From positions 1,630,119 through 1,694,118 of the forward strand of contig JASJOG010000064.1 in assembly GCA_030142905.1 (NCBI GenBank): DNA of 64,000 bases, read 5' to 3'. Source of the DNA: Heliopora coerulea (taxonomy: Eukaryota; Cnidaria; Anthozoa; Scleralcyonacea; Helioporidae). The notes under the pieces were generated by a model. It made no database searches. It had not been told where the DNA came from and saw nothing but the letters and a program-made list of their open reading frames with translations. The position numbers were made by a program, and so were the translations under genes. Below, piece after piece: positions 42,190 to 53,449 of the stretch. The first letter of the stretch is position 1. Every line of letters starts with the position of its first letter.

Positions 42190-42640
42190 ATGTGGGAGGG
42201 TCAAAATAGGGATAGTTGGAAAACAAATTCCTTTTGCCGGCACAAATCAGGATCATTAAGTTTTATGTAAATGGCTTCCATCACCTTCAGTTGAAAGGCG
42301 GAACGGCATTTGTAAAGAGTTCTAAAATTATCGTCTGAGTAGGGTTCGGCGCAAGACTTGTTGGACAGAAGATGTTTGCCAACAGCTGAATCACAACTGA
42401 TGAATTGACTGGAACGGCATAGTCGTTCTGGTTGTTGACGTGAACGTTGAGTTTAATTTCTAATGACGCTAGGAACATGTTGTTTGATCCTATCACCCAA
42501 TCTCTGATTAGTTCTACCCACATAGCAAGATCCATATTCGCATTTAAATTCGTAAATAACACAGCTTGATGAAGAAGCAGGTAGAGACTTTTGTGAGTGG
42601 GTGGGAGGATAGTTTTCGTCGAAAAAATGCCAACGAATCT
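42190..42640 (-). pseudogene. PLE: GIY-YIG endonuclease
   Basis: In the minus-strand frame shifted from the RT frame: SSSSCVIYEFKCEYGSCYVG, RTNQRLGDRIKQH, then after a stop ending with FQLKVMEAIYIKLNDPDLC and a final QKEFVFQL. C-x-YE...YVGRT is the GIY-YIG core and the following R and H fit the next motif. The RT frame itself runs on to 42287 by chance with an unrelated carboxy end. Confidence 0.75.
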
Positions 42641-43973
42641 AGCAACAAAAAATGTTTGCTCAGTAATTAGCTTGATCGATTGTCCAAAAGTTTCGGAAAT
42701 TCGTCCTATCCATGGAAGTTTTAAATAGACTGGACATTTAGCGGGTCCAATTGATTTGTCTTTTTCACTTTGATTAAAAGCCCTATCAAGTATTCTTTCC
42801 GGGTAGCCATTAGATAAAAATATAGATTTCAACTTGTCAAGATCACTTTGAAGAAATTTTTTAGATGAAATCTTATAAGTACGATCAATTAAACATTTAA
42901 TCAAGGAGAGTTTTTGCTTCCTAGCACTGAAGGAATCAAATCTTGTGTACAGGCCGCTAAAAGTCGGTTTCCTGTAAACACTTGTCATGAAGCCCGTGTC
43001 CTCTTTGTGCACGAGTACGTCGAGGAAAGGAAGTTTATTATCTTTGTCATACTCACAAGTAAATTTTAATGATAGGTGAATATTGTTGAGGGTATCTAGA
43101 AAGGCATTAGTTGCACTGTAGCCATTAAATATTCCGAAAGTGTCATCTACATACCGTTTGTACCACTCCGGTAGTTCGTGCGATATAGATTGAAACAGTC
43201 TAGAGTCGTAATATCCGACAAAGATATTTGCTAGAACAGGGCCTAATGGTGACCCCATTGCCACTCCATCGATCTGTTTGAACATAGTGTCACCAAAGCT
43301 AAATTCTACCCCCTTTGTGGCGCAAGCATAAGTTCACAGAAAGCGCCTTCAGAAATTTCTGGTGGTGTAATAACTGTGTGGTATAAAGTATTGGCACAAA
43401 TAGTTACAGTTTCATCTGGTCATGTGTCAAATGAACACATGACCAGATTCTTCGTGTCAATAGTTATTTCTCGTAGCTCTTTGACAACTCTGCTTGAGAA
43501 TTTATCCAGTACCGGCTCTAAAAGAAGTGAGAGTTCCTTGGCCAAACTGTGTTGTGCTGATTTTATCATCGACAGAATGGGTCTTAAAGGAGTCCCTTCT
43601 TTGTGCGTTTTGGGAAGTCCGTACATTCTCGGACGTTCTGAGCCTGTTGGCCTAGCTCGCTCATAGAAGCCATCATTGATCTGGTTTGACTTCATCAGGC
43701 GCAACAATAGCGATTGTAGTTTTCTTTCATTAGATGCTGCCTTATCACGTTGCGGCAATTTGCCTAGTTCACAAAATTTTCTGTCATCATTAAGTATATG
43801 CAACATTTTCCCCTCGCTTTATTCAAAATAACTACCCCAGAGCCCTTATCTGGCTTGCAAATAACAATATCCTTGTTTTTGCGTAGTTTTGACAAAGCAA
43901 TAAGATGTTCCGTTGTAAGGGAAAAGTCTTTAGATTCTACAGGTTTTTCCACTGTACGCATGGGCAATGTCAC
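42641..43973 (-). pseudogene. PLE: reverse transcriptase
   Basis: Motifs in order: ALSKLRKNKDIVICKPDKGS and GVVILNKA (43764-43973); RPRMYGLPKTHKEGTPLRPI and LSMIKSAQHSLAKELSLL (43420-43806); IDGVAMGSPLGPVLANIF and WYKRYVDDTFGIF with catalytic YVDD (42641-43285); then LPFLDVLVHKEDTGFMTSVY and RKPTFSGLYTRFDSF. GLPKTHK and MGSPLGPVLANIF are hallmark PLE RT blocks. PLE RTs are telomerase-related and use a nicked 3' end as primer. It is split by frameshifts into three pieces, with a premature stop near 43410. Confidence 0.9.
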
Positions 43974-44037
43974 AGAGTTTGGCTTTACAAGCGATTAATA
44001 GTTCTTCGTTATGGGATGTCAGGTTTTCTAACTGCGC

Positions 44038-44577
44038 TCAAAATGTCTCAAATTCACTAAGTATGGATTCACGTTTTAGTTTTCCAGGTGGAATGGCAAA
44101 GTTTAACCCTTTTGATAGCACCTCGGTTTCTATAGGCGTCAGTTGATAACTAGACAGGTTTGTTACATGTGAAGAAAGTTCCACACTACCATAACGTCTT
44201 TGCTTAAGTCTCTTGACGAGATCTAAGCATTCCTTAGCTTGATCTGAAGTTTTTTTGTTATTAATTTGTCCAATATATATACAGAATCTAATGAAATCAA
44301 ACTTGGATAAGCTATGTTTGACCCTTAACATTTCTCTGGAAACTTCTCCCGTCAAAAACCTGAGTCTGCTCTCCTCTTTATGAATATCATCCATCAAGAA
44401 TGCCTTTTCCATAACTAAGGTGTGACGTGCTCTGCTCTTAGCCATTCGCAACATCACATCCTTAGGAGCAACCCCCGAGCTCAAACATTCCTTCAACAAC
44501 GCAATTCTGTTCTTACAACAACGCACTTTCCCCCGTAGCTTCAACAATTTGTTCAAGTCACATTTACACAACATTTA
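44038..44577 (-). pseudogene. PLE: amino-terminal domain
   Basis: 178 codons of helical, basic sequence ending NLSSYQLTPIETEVLSKGLN and FAIPP. The L-x-E...LSKGLNF block is typical just before the RT of these elements. A frameshift or stop near 44038 separates it from the RT. The start methionine is plausible but unproven. Confidence 0.7.
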
Positions 44578-45093
44578 CGCATGCACGCACGGATCAACAT
44601 TCACAAGATCTGCTCGGCATTTTCCAACACACAAGGCTTACCTATCACAAATGAAATTTAGTTTTTAGTCAATGCTAATCTGAGTAAAACTTTCAACATT
44701 TTTGCTGATACTGTCTACAAATAAGTAGAAGAGTTGACTGCCCCGGTTTCTGTTGCCAGCGGAAACTGTCATTTGAGCAGTGATTTGTTCCGAGTCCGAT
44801 CGAATCCGAATCGAATAACATCGGCGGTAGGCAAATGTACACAGTAAGTCTCGGATATTACCAAACACAAATACCAAACACAAGCAATTATCGGTCATTA
44901 CAAGAAACAAAGTATATCTGTACGGAGGTGAAACTAGCTAATGAGAATATAACTTTCAAACTCATACGACTGCGGTAATTGTATGGAGTCAGATTCACCG
45001 GAGAGCACGAGCGTTATAAAGAATTGACATAGCCGTTTTGTCTTTAGACACTGATGTGTATTGGTGCAAAGTTAACCAGCTAATCTTCCTCAC
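44578..45093. other. VPS51 intron, PLE 5' flank
   Basis: Sequence between the PLE coding start and exon c. The 5' terminal repeat of the PLE would be expected here, but no hammerhead core is visible. Confidence 0.4.
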
Positions 45094-45249
45094 CTTACGA
45101 AGTAATGCATGAACGCCAGACAACTTAGTAATCTGCAGTCTTTTGTCTTGTAGGGTGTTGCTTATTTTGTCATTGAACTCCGTAATGGCCGACATTTTTT
45201 CTGACAGTTTGTCCATCTCTTCTTCCATCTTTTTGAAATCATTTTTCAT
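45094..45249 (-). CDS. VPS51: VPS51, internal coding exon c
   Basis: 156 bp, 52 codons in phase 0 at both ends. The acceptor is TTGGTGTAG before ATGAAAAAT at 45249 and the donor GTGAGG after 45094. It encodes [19 protein letters not shown] and [20 protein letters not shown], among the most conserved parts of VPS51 and predicted coiled coil. The ATG at its beginning is an internal methionine, since exon b joins it as IRK-MKNDF exactly as in animal VPS51. The frame past the donor is intron read-through. Confidence 0.95.
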
Positions 45250-45326
45250 CTACACCAAAATAACATGGCAAAGTGTAGTGAAAACTGAGCAATGATTTTG
45301 TATTCATATCCAGAAAGGACACAAAC
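45250..45326. other. VPS51 intron, 77 bp
   Basis: A short GT-AG intron (GTTTGTGTCC...GGTGTAG on the minus strand) between exons b and c. Confidence 0.85.
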
Positions 45327-45412
45327 CTTGCGTATGGTGTCTGTTGCGCTGATAAATTTGTTATAATTTTCATAGACAAGTGTTTGCATATCACTGTCCA
45401 AAGACTTTATTT
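45327..45412 (-). CDS. VPS51: VPS51, internal coding exon b
   Basis: 86 bp. The acceptor is TTTAATTTAG before 45412 and the donor GTTTGT after 45327. Its first two bases complete a Gln codon begun by the final C of exon a; the product then reads [19 protein letters not shown] and ISATDTIRK. This matches the [16 protein letters not shown] signature of VPS51 across animals, so both splice sites are confirmed by protein similarity as well as by phase. Confidence 0.95.
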
Positions 45413-46042
45413 CTAAATTAAATGAAAAGAAGTGCAACAAATTTACTAGCAATTAAGGTTAGTTCGGCTCGTCAACATAGAGCGTTACCAAGAGGTACAC
45501 AAGTCACAGATACTCAGTATAGAAATCTAATTATTTTCAACTTATGGCATCTGCAAAACTATTGAGAAATCCTGAGAAGAAATTCAGTGTAGAAAAATAT
45601 GATTTCGGGTGTTTTTGTGTATTTGGCACGCGTTATTAATTTTCAATGACGAGGCACACAAGATTGGTTTATAGACTGATTATTTCAAACATATGGATGA
45701 TATCTCTTTGTCATATGTCCTTCGTCTCAGTTAATACTACCTGATATCAGTCCCAGTTCTAATTTCTTGCTAAATCTCGCATAGGAAAACATGAAAACTG
45801 TTCTAGGTAGTGAATGTACTCCATCAACTGTTAGTGTTAGTTGGGTGGGTGAAATTCTTTATTACCTCCAAAATGACGAGTACACTCGACTAAATTAAAT
45901 TTCATTACACATTATATACATAACTACTTACTTTACGTTCTACATAATATTTATAATTTAGTATTTTAATAATTATAATAATGATATCTAATAACTAGTT
46001 ACATTCATACTAATCATGTTCCAAAGGATCAAAAATCGAGTT
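45413..46042. other. VPS51 intron, no gene recognised
   Basis: AT-rich. The 3' end of the LINE at 46043-50815 must fall here, but no tail or target duplication is clear. Confidence 0.4.
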
Positions 46043-46495
46043 TTACAAACAATATACGAATTTAGCGCCTTCAAGTAAAAAATCCATATTTAGTAAATTT
46101 GTCTTATCTTCGAAAAATGAACAATCTCCCAGAAGTGCTTTAACGAAATTGACGTCATCTAAACTATTCAAAACAGCACTCCCCCGCTCGTTCAGTTTCT
46201 TTGCAAAATAGCAACGCGTGATGAACCGGATTTGTGAAACTGCAATCGCACGCGGGACTTGGTACCACCTATTCACTTCAATAACGGGATGGGAAGCAAA
46301 ATAAAATTGCAATCCCGTTTTCTGATTGATTCTTCTGACCCAGTCTTGTTGGTCGTTCTGGTAAGTTGCTCTTTTTACGATTGCTTTCCATCTATTTTTG
46401 GAAGGAAAACTTTTATTTTTCAAGTAATCAAATATGAAGCCGAGAAGGTCATATTCCCGTAAAACTTTAATGACATCTGGAATAAAACCTGTCAT
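46043..46495 (-). pseudogene. APE-LINE ORF2: carboxy-terminal region
   Basis: 150 codons after the RT, helical, with TYQNDQQDWVRRINQKTG and VPRAIAVSQIRFITRCYF. I know of no domain for it. It is in a different frame from the thumb region at 46519. Confidence 0.6.
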
Positions 46496-46518
46496 TTTTA
46501 TATTACTCCACTTCTATT

Positions 46519-47130
46519 TTACCGGCCTTCTGACAAGAAGTTTTCTATGCGCAAGGTGTGAGTCGGAATTAATAATTCTGCCCAGAAGGTATAATTTCTT
46601 CTTGTTAATCTCAGTACTATGCTACTCAACCCTAAAAGGCCTCTCGCTGCCGAGCTAGATGTACCAGGTAGCAAGGATTGAACAGTTTTGCTGAATACAT
46701 TTTGAACTTTTTCTAGTTCTCTAATGTGTTGCTTGTTCAAATACCACAACTCACAGCCGTGTAACATACGAGGTAAAGCAATGCTTTTCCATAATTGTGC
46801 AGAAATTTTAAGATTTAGAGCACTTGAGCGGCAACCCAATCTAGCCATCCTGGAGATAGCCTCAAAGCCTTTCTGCACAGAATTTTGTACTGATGATTTA
46901 CCGTTAATATCAGAATGCCAGACTTTCCCCAAATTTTTCCAGACTTCCGTCTCCTGAAGATAAACAACTGCAGGTGTGGCGCTTCTACTCCTATCTCCTA
47001 AAACCAGAATAACTGCTTTCTCGATATAAAAAACGATGCGCCATTTCGTCGCATAATCGTTTAAACAACTAAGAAGTTGGTCCAAACCACTTTTAAGTCT
47101 AGATAAGACGGTTAGATCATCTGCAAACAT
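46519..47130 (-). pseudogene. APE-LINE ORF2: RT catalytic end and thumb
   Basis: It begins with MFADDLTVLS, the catalytic FADD box, then SCLNDYATKWRIVF and KAVILVLGD (the K and G of the next motif), SARLGCRSS-like finger sequence and ALPRMLHGCELWYLNKQHIR. A frameshift just before MFADD separates it from the palm. Confidence 0.85.
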
Positions 47131-47273
47131 CGGCGAGCCATAAAATCTATGATACAGGAACTCTCCCCATCCGCTTTTTTCCAGTTCAATAATTAGATCG
47201 TTAATATAAACAAGGAAAAGCTATGGGGAAAGAATTCCAGCTTGACGAGTACCCCAAAGAATGTCATAAGTTC

Positions 47274-47846
47274 TTAAGAACCATTAATGTAGACAACCTC
47301 CCTCATATTTAAATACCAGTTTCGAACAATACGCCAGCATTTTCCTTTGATTTGAGCACGATGATAAAGTTTATATAACATAGCATCTATCCACATCCTG
47401 TCGAATGCCTTGCTAAAATCCAGGAAGCATGAGTAAACGTGATCGCCGTCATCACAACAACTCTTGATCGCTTCATCAATCATAAAAGCCGTTGTTATCG
47501 CGTCCTGTTCTTTCCGATAAGCTCCCTGAAGACCATGAATAGGTGCGCTCGGATAATTTTGAATTCTGTTAAGAACAAGTCTTTGCAAGATCTTATCTAA
47601 CACTGGAAGAAGACTGATACCTCAATAATCATCAAAAGTTTTTGCTTGTTTCTTTTTTCCTTTTGGTATCGGGATTTTAATCCCAATTTTAAAGCTTGCT
47701 GGAATATATTCTGATACGATGATTGCGTTCAATAATAGCTCGAGCTGACTTAATAGAGTTTCGCTACCAAATTTAATATGCTCATAGCAGATTCCGTCAA
47801 ACCCGGGTGCTTTGCCATTCGGCAAACTTTCAACCATTTTTTTCAC
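47274..47846 (-). pseudogene. APE-LINE ORF2: RT palm
   Basis: 47622-47846 has SLPNGKAPGFDGICYEHIKF and IPASFKIGIKIPIPKGKK. After an in-frame stop, 47274-47603 has VLDKILQRLVLNRIQNYPS, GLQGAYRKEQDAITTAFMID, and CFLDFSKAFDRMWIDAMLYK with the FSKAFD box. The order is that of LINE RT motifs. Confidence 0.85.
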
Positions 47847-48042
47847 CTCAAATGCTGATATTGGCGAACTAAGGATACCTTCATAGTTTCTACTTTCAAC
47901 AAGGTGCTCAACTTCGTATTTGACATCGGAGTCATCATCTTTTTCGTGCTTTTGAAAATAATTTTATCAATCCTTCTGCAATCTCTTGCGGATTATCCAA
48001 AATTTTGTCCTCCATTTCAAGGATCATTGGGCATTCTTTATT

Positions 48043-48730
48043 TCACCTTCTTGAGTTGAGCAAAGACCAAAATCTGTCATGATTATATTCAGAAGCTTTA
48101 GAGAGTTCCTCATAGTCTTTCGACTGGTAACCCGCGACACAACGTCTCTGCTCTTTCCTAAACCTACGGTTTGCATCTTTATAATCTGCGAAGGTTTGGT
48201 GTTTACGCCCCCTCGATCCACTTTTAAGTGTCCATAGTTTGCACCTTTCAGACACTATTCTTTTCAGAATTGTTAATTTGTTATTCCAGTAAGGCTTGAC
48301 AAGTCTCTTGTATTTAATATGTGGTAGCGTAGTACTCGCTTCCTTTATGCTGTTATTGATCTTTTGGACATATCGTTCGAGGCTTATAGGTTCATAATCT
48401 AGCTCTTGCGGAAAAATTTGAAGTTTCTCATTCAAACGAAGTTTATAGCTTTCTATATGTTCCGCAGTACATTTTGTCCATGCGATTCTATGCCGTGTTA
48501 GATGTTCAACAGTATTTACTGTATCGAAACTGCAAGGAAACTGTATAGTAGCTTTCACTGGAAGATGGTGCGTCACATTATGTTGATGCATATACACCAC
48601 TTCCGAACCTATTGGCAACTTTAATAGATCGCTGTCCAGCTAAATGTAGTCAACTGTTGTGCATGAACGTGTAAGACTCGTAAGTATGGCAAGATGTATT
48701 GCAGTTAGAGAGCAAATTCACTGCTGTCAG
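48043..48730 (-). pseudogene. APE-LINE ORF2: end of endonuclease and linker
   Basis: From about 48730 the frame includes HLAILTSLTRSCTTVDYI, a stop, LDSDLLKLPIGSEV and the S-x2-x2-H-P-like NVTHHLPVKATI, which close the endonuclease domain. A charged linker up to YNHDRFWSLLNSRR follows. The D-H-x-P motif expected here is present as THHLP. Confidence 0.65.
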
Positions 48731-49313
48731 GTCCAATTTCTGAAATAACTCCTTAACAAGTCGTCCTCATGGGTTTTCTTGACTATTTGGGTTTCTACTT
48801 CCTGAAACGTGGGCATTAAAATCTCCAAGAATAATTAGATCATCGTCACCTCTGTTTTTCAAGCAATGTTGTTCCAAAGTATTTTTAAAGCATATTCAAA
48901 TTCAGGAAAGGTGCTGTTTGTTGAAGGTAAGTATACACTACAAACCATGATCTACTTCAATGGTCCTATTTTAACTTTGATCGCAATCATCCTATCTCCT
49001 GCGAACAGCCTTTTTAATTTTTAATTCTTTCTTTCACAGTAAGCTTACACTGCCCTGGCCACGCTTCCACCTGGGTAATTTATCATTCATAAAGAAATTC
49101 GTTGCATAAGAACAAAATCTGCTATCCAAACCATTTTAAAAAGCTGAGTTCATCTTCATAAAGCCAATGTTCTGATAATGCCAAAATATCGGTGTTTTTA
49201 AGTAATTTCCTTGCATAAACATAATTTCCGTAAATGCCCGAACAATTCCAATACGTGATGTTCAAACGACTCATTCTTTCTCTTCTGAGTTCATCTTTCG
49301 TTTTTCGGACCAC
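48731..49313 (-). pseudogene. APE-LINE ORF2: apurinic-type endonuclease, start
   Basis: The product would nick the target for reverse transcription. The start methionine at 49313 is followed by LNITYWNCSGIYGNYVYARK and DILALSEHWLYEDELS. N in YWNC and E in SEHW are the first two catalytic positions of the fold. Downstream, in broken frames, MVCSVYLPSTNSTFPEFEY and an LFLEILMPTF stretch where LGDFN is expected. The start overlaps the last 43 bp of ORF1 in another frame. Confidence 0.75.
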
Positions 49314-50815
49314 TTGTTAACAGATAACCATGGTCTGACGTAAACATTTGTAGGCCAGAATTTATTTTTAAGTACTGTTTCAAAATCTGTTGCTAACACG
49401 TTGATTTTTACGGCTACGGTGCCTTTTCTCTCGCTCGGAAGGAGACGTATTACCAAAGGATTCACACCTCTCCTATTAATGTACTCTTTTATTTTTTCCA
49501 CGTCAACTCCCTCGTTGACACCACTTAGGTAGATCCGTCCTGTGCCTTTCCTCTCGACCCCAACAAAATCGTTGTCCAATTCCGCTTGACCTTCATAGTG
49601 GTTTTCGGCATTAGTTGCAAAGTGTTTATTGTTCTCCTGTACCTTCCGAACTGCCGATTTCTCTGATAATTTCGTAGTCATTTGTGTGGCGATATTACTG
49701 GGGACTTGCAGATGATCGGTCACCATGTTGTCTTTCGAAGCTCTCTTTCGTGATTGCTTAGTGGTTTGGCTTCGGACGTGTTGTTTATCAGCCTCAGAAT
49801 CTGAATTTGAATCGCAAACTAGATTCAGTTGTTCATGAGCATTGTCCGTTGACTATACAGCATTTGCATACGATGTGCTCTCTCCCGATCCAATGTTTGT
49901 CTGTTGCGCTCTGGGACATCGACTATCTTTAATTACTATTAATTCTTTGTTATTTTTTAAACTGTTGTTCATATTACGTTGCCGGTCAACATCTTTTCTT
50001 AAATTAGCATGTTTCTGCTCCACTTTCGTTTTATTTTCCTCCAGTAATTCAAATTCTAGTTTGCGATTTTCGTATTTCCGCAACAGCAGCTGATAATCCG
50101 TTTTATACCTCCCTTTGACAACAGCTAACTCCTCTTCCAACTGCTCAATCTTCAAATCCTTTTCGGTGAGACGTGCTTTCAAGTCGTCAATTTTGTTATT
50201 CATATCTGCCGTGGACTCTAAATAATTCTCCTTTGCCTCGCATAATTTTAAGTCCATTTCTTCTAGAATCAGAGACTTTCCTGGTCGATTCCCTTCTCGA
50301 GCCTTTACAGCCTTCACTAATCTGCGCTAAGTCTGACACATAAGCCAGGTTGTTTTCTGCTGTTCTTGGCTTCTGAAAGATGTCGCCAGTTCTTGGGACA
50401 GCTCTCCTGACCTCCCAAATTTTGCCAAGATGGTAAGGTCCGTTGCAAGCTTCTCAACCGCTGTTTGTCCTCAAGTGCGCGTAATTCTTCGACTGAGATT
50501 TTCTTTTGGGCATTCTGGCCACTGCGACAAGCAGTACGAATGCAGCCTATCGCGTATATGTTTCAATTTTTGGGAAGTGTCTTTGGCTAATTTCTGAATA
50601 ACTGCATCACTAGATGTCTTTGCAATCTCAGAATTTTGGTTTTCTACGTATTTCGCAATATCCTCATTGCAAGAATCCAGGTTGTTAACTCCAGAATCAT
50701 TTATTAGTAAATTTGACACTGATTCCGCTAGTACGCAGCTATTTCCTCTACCTCTTGCAGAGCCATTATTTCCATGACCGTCCGCCATAATTGGACAACT
50801 GCTTAAAATCGTCAA
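49271..50815 (-). pseudogene. APE-LINE ORF1
   Basis: Three frame pieces. 50471-50815 starts MADGHGNNGSARGRGNS within the frame and ends with LSQWPECPKENLSRRITR. 49853-50317 is a coiled coil (KIDDLKARLTEKDLKIEQLE). 49271-49726 has RIYLSGVNEGVDVEKIKEYI and ends with FWPTNVYVRPWLSVNKW, which resembles the RNA-binding (RRM-like) end of LINE ORF1 proteins. Such proteins coat the LINE RNA. Frameshifts lie between the pieces. The last 43 bp overlap the start of ORF2. Confidence 0.65.
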
Positions 50816-51049
50816 AAATATTGTGGTTAATGTCCATGAACACTTAGGTGGTCTGCTCCTTTAATCATATTGAGCTCTCATTACAAATTCCGCGTACATC
50901 GGCATCAATGACATAATGTCAAATTATTGTAGATCGCTTATGTGGGCGGCGTATTTTACGTGAATTTTCGTGGCTACCTACCATGAAAGCATTCCAAAAA
51001 AGCAATATTAAACAAGAGGTAAGATGACTCTTTCGCATTCGCTCGAGGG
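50816..51049. other. 5' flank of the APE-LINE
   Basis: Probably the 5' UTR of the LINE, then unassigned sequence. No clear target duplication. Confidence 0.35.
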
Positions 51050-51078
51050 CAGAAAAGAAGTAGATGACGAACAAGAGC

Positions 51079-51178
51079 GGGAAGAGGGAAAAAAAAGAAG
51101 AGGAAGAAGAAGAGGAAGAACAACAACAAGGACGACGATAACAACAACAAGGACGACGATAACAACAACAGTAACGAC
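51079..51178. repeat. GAA/CAA-rich minisatellite
   Basis: A GAA-rich run followed by two copies of a 21-bp unit (AACAACAAGGACGACGATAAC is 21 long, written here as AACAACAAGGACG plus ACGATAAC). Frames through it encode Arg/Thr, Ser or Leu runs and are not genes. Confidence 0.7.
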
Positions 51179-51237
51179 GCGACGAGGCTATGACGTTCAC
51201 AAGATTCATCAAGACCAATTATTCTTCAAGGTGAGAT

Positions 51238-51925
51238 TAGGGATGCACGGGAACTCGTGAAAAATGTTCGGCCGAAACCGGAACTTTTTAATAATATAGT
51301 AATAAGAACAGTAGCCCTATATCTATAATAGATTTTATGGTTTATATGAACACAACAGTTAAAAATAAATTGTAGATGTGACGTCATTAAATTATCTATT
51401 CCACAAGCTATACAATGTAAAAATTACTGAACGTAAAAGATATTTTTAATTTATAGTCTTATAACAATAGATAAATTACAAGTGCAAGATACAAAAAAGT
51501 ATTTTATGCTCAAACAATATCACTCAATGGCAGCAAAAAGCAATCTGGAATACACATTACACAAGCTAATGTCCCTTAATGGCGTACTTTGACAGTTTAA
51601 TTTGGTGGTTGTGTCATTTGGATAACTAATACAGAAACAACAAAAGTTATAAGACATAAAACTAGTTTTTGTTTGTAATAGAAATGTGAAGGACAATTTT
51701 AATAATTTCTTATTTGGTATTATTAAATGAGGAGTTATTTTTGCCCACTGGATTCCACATTGACGATGTCCAACTTAGTAACATCATCTGCTTTGTGGTT
51801 CAATTAGAAAGATACTACTTTAATTTTTGGTTCCGGCTCCGGCCGGTAAGCTCTGGCTGGAACTTTTTTCAGTTCCGGTTCCGGTTCTGGCCGGAGCTTT
51901 TAAATTTGGTTCCGGTGTATCCCTA
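51238..51925. mobile_element. hAT-like MITE, 0.69 kb
   Basis: The ends are inverted: TAGGGATGCACGGGAA at the left and, in reverse complement, TAGGGATACACCGGAA at the right. Inside both, GGAACCGG-type motifs recur. The sequence GTGAGAT flanks both ends (51231-51237 and 51926-51932), a 7-of-8 match to the 8-bp duplication hAT elements make. There is no transposase, so it is non-autonomous. Confidence 0.75.
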
Positions 51926-52222
51926 GTGAGATCATCTTCAGCAAATCTGTTGCAAAGGTTTTAGCCAATTTTCCCCTTAAGGATTTTACAACGCTTGAAG
52001 CGAGAAAAACTAACTGTGGAGGGGGTGCAATTAATAAAGCAATCGATTTGGAGACCGAAATAAGCGAAACGGGATTGAGGAATGCTCATGTGCAGCAAAA
52101 GAATCAGGAGCAGGAAAAAGTTTCCGATAACTCAAAAGACTTTTCTTAAATTTACTGTGCAATAGATAATTCCAAATAATTTATTCTACAGGTTACTTAT
52201 CTGGGTACTTCTGATTCCTTAC
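51926..52222. other. VPS51 intron, donor side of exon a
   Basis: AT-rich intron next to exon a. Nothing else recognised. Confidence 0.5.
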
Positions 52223-52438
52223 GTTTTGTTACGTCCGATTCTTTGTCCATTAGCTCCGTCAAACTTTTTTCCCTCAACAATTTTTCCATGTACGCGTCGG
52301 GCTTGAAATGGGCTCCGTTAATATCACAAGGATTCGCTGAGGTCTCTCCAGACTCATCACCAACTCCATAGTACAATTTAAGAAGGCCACGCTTTTGTCG
52401 ATGGCGAGCACGAGCAACACTGTTGTCTGGATCCTCGT
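52223..52438 (-). CDS. VPS51: VPS51, coding exon a (most upstream found)
   Basis: 216 bp. The acceptor is TTTATGTAG before 52438 and the donor GTAAGG after 52223. It begins with the last two bases of a codon and ends with the first base (C) of the Gln completed in exon b. The product contains RQKRGLLKLYYGVGDES, DINGAHFKPDAYMEKLLRE and SLTELMDKESDVTK, matching the start of the conserved part of VPS51 (the LKLYYG and NGAHF-P motifs); this region of the human protein contributes to syntaxin-6 binding. The real start codon lies in an exon further right that I did not find. Confidence 0.92.
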
Positions 52439-52796
52439 CTACATAAATAAAAATTATATTTTGATCAAGAAGTGACGTGGATGTTTTTCACGCCTGGCTT
52501 CGACCTCTCTCTTGAAGTATTTTTCATTCAATCTATTCCACCGTTTCGTGTTTATTTTTCTGCCGTACAGAATTGCAATGATATCGTCGACGTCGTATCA
52601 CCAAGCTCGAGTTTGATACTCCGCAAGAGTAGGTGCAAAGTTTATGACATTTTGGAAAATAATTGCAATCTGACAGAACACATTCACATAGCAACTAGTT
52701 GAAAGTTCAGATGAAATTTATGTTTGATAAGGAATTTTCGAGTGTTCGGATGTTGTATTTTAAGGTAAAATCGGGACCAGAAGGAAATAACGCAAC
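52439..52796. other. VPS51 intron, no gene recognised
   Basis: Sequence upstream of exon a on the minus strand. A 76-codon plus-strand frame here has no recognisable product. Confidence 0.4.
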
Positions 52797-53110
52797 TTAA
52801 GGAGTCTCCGGCTGCGAATCAAACCCACGATCCAGTGAATCTACTGAATGGCACTGAAGTGCTCTCCGAAAGCTTAACGACGAGGTTCTGTAGCAATAAT
52901 GGTGGTAAACCAGGTAAAGAGAGGGGTATACTAAACGAATACGCGAAATTGAATTTTCATTTGATGAATATAATTTTTTGACCCAACGACGCCCAGTTTT
53001 GAAAAATACAATCTGGTGCTTTCGCCTGCGAATCGAACCTGCGACCCAGTGAATCGAATACAAACTGAAATACAAATTGCGTGCATTTCATGTGATCGAG
53101 GGTGAATTCC
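52797..53110 (-). repeat. two diverged copies of a tRNA-like repeat block
   Basis: 52803-52850 and 53018-53066 share CTGCGAATC(A/G)AACC and CCCAGTGAATC-like text in the same order. On the minus strand each contains a box B-like stretch (GGTTCGATTCGCAG or GGTTTGATTCGCAG). The T stem does not pair and no box A is clear, so this may be a decayed SINE present twice or another dispersed repeat. Confidence 0.3.
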
Positions 53111-53449
53111 AAATATTCGTTGAAAAAATCTTTCTTTACACCAGTGCTTCCACAATTAAAAGTACAAAACTCGTGACCAAGCCCACGCCAGAGAGTTGCA
53201 TTTTTCATAATTTATCATCATGCCAAGCTTTAAATCTCTTATGGCCCAGACACTCAAAAATTTCCTTTCAAATACGACTTCCATTTTATGATAGAGGTTC
53301 AAAATATTGTTGAGAATGCTTATCCAGTGCCATTCCACATTAAATTCTAGCAATTGACGAGACGCTGTCTTTTCTGTGAAATTTGGTAGAACTATTCCTA
53401 TAGACGTCACCATTCCCGAAGAAACGTCAAAGTACTACCCTCGTTCGTG

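Larger units (their letters stand above)
42114..44577 (-). mobile_element. near-complete Penelope-like element
   Basis: A minus-strand PLE with its amino-terminal domain (44577-44038), reverse transcriptase (43973-42650) and GIY-YIG nuclease (about 42620-42190) in order, followed by a terminal region with a decayed hammerhead. It lies in the VPS51 intron between exons c and d. Frameshifts occur near 44030, 43780, 43410, 43300 and 42630. It is the longest PLE in the window. Confidence 0.85.
46043..50815 (-). mobile_element. near-complete APE-type LINE
   Basis: A 4.8-kb minus-strand non-LTR element with two open reading frames. ORF1 lies at 50815-49271 and ORF2 (endonuclease, RT, carboxy-terminal domain) at 49313-46043. 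It lies in the VPS51 intron between exons a and b, in gene orientation. It carries several frameshifts. The exact clade is not clear to me; it is distinct from the RLE-LINEs because it has an apurinic-type endonuclease at the amino end of ORF2. Confidence 0.85.
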
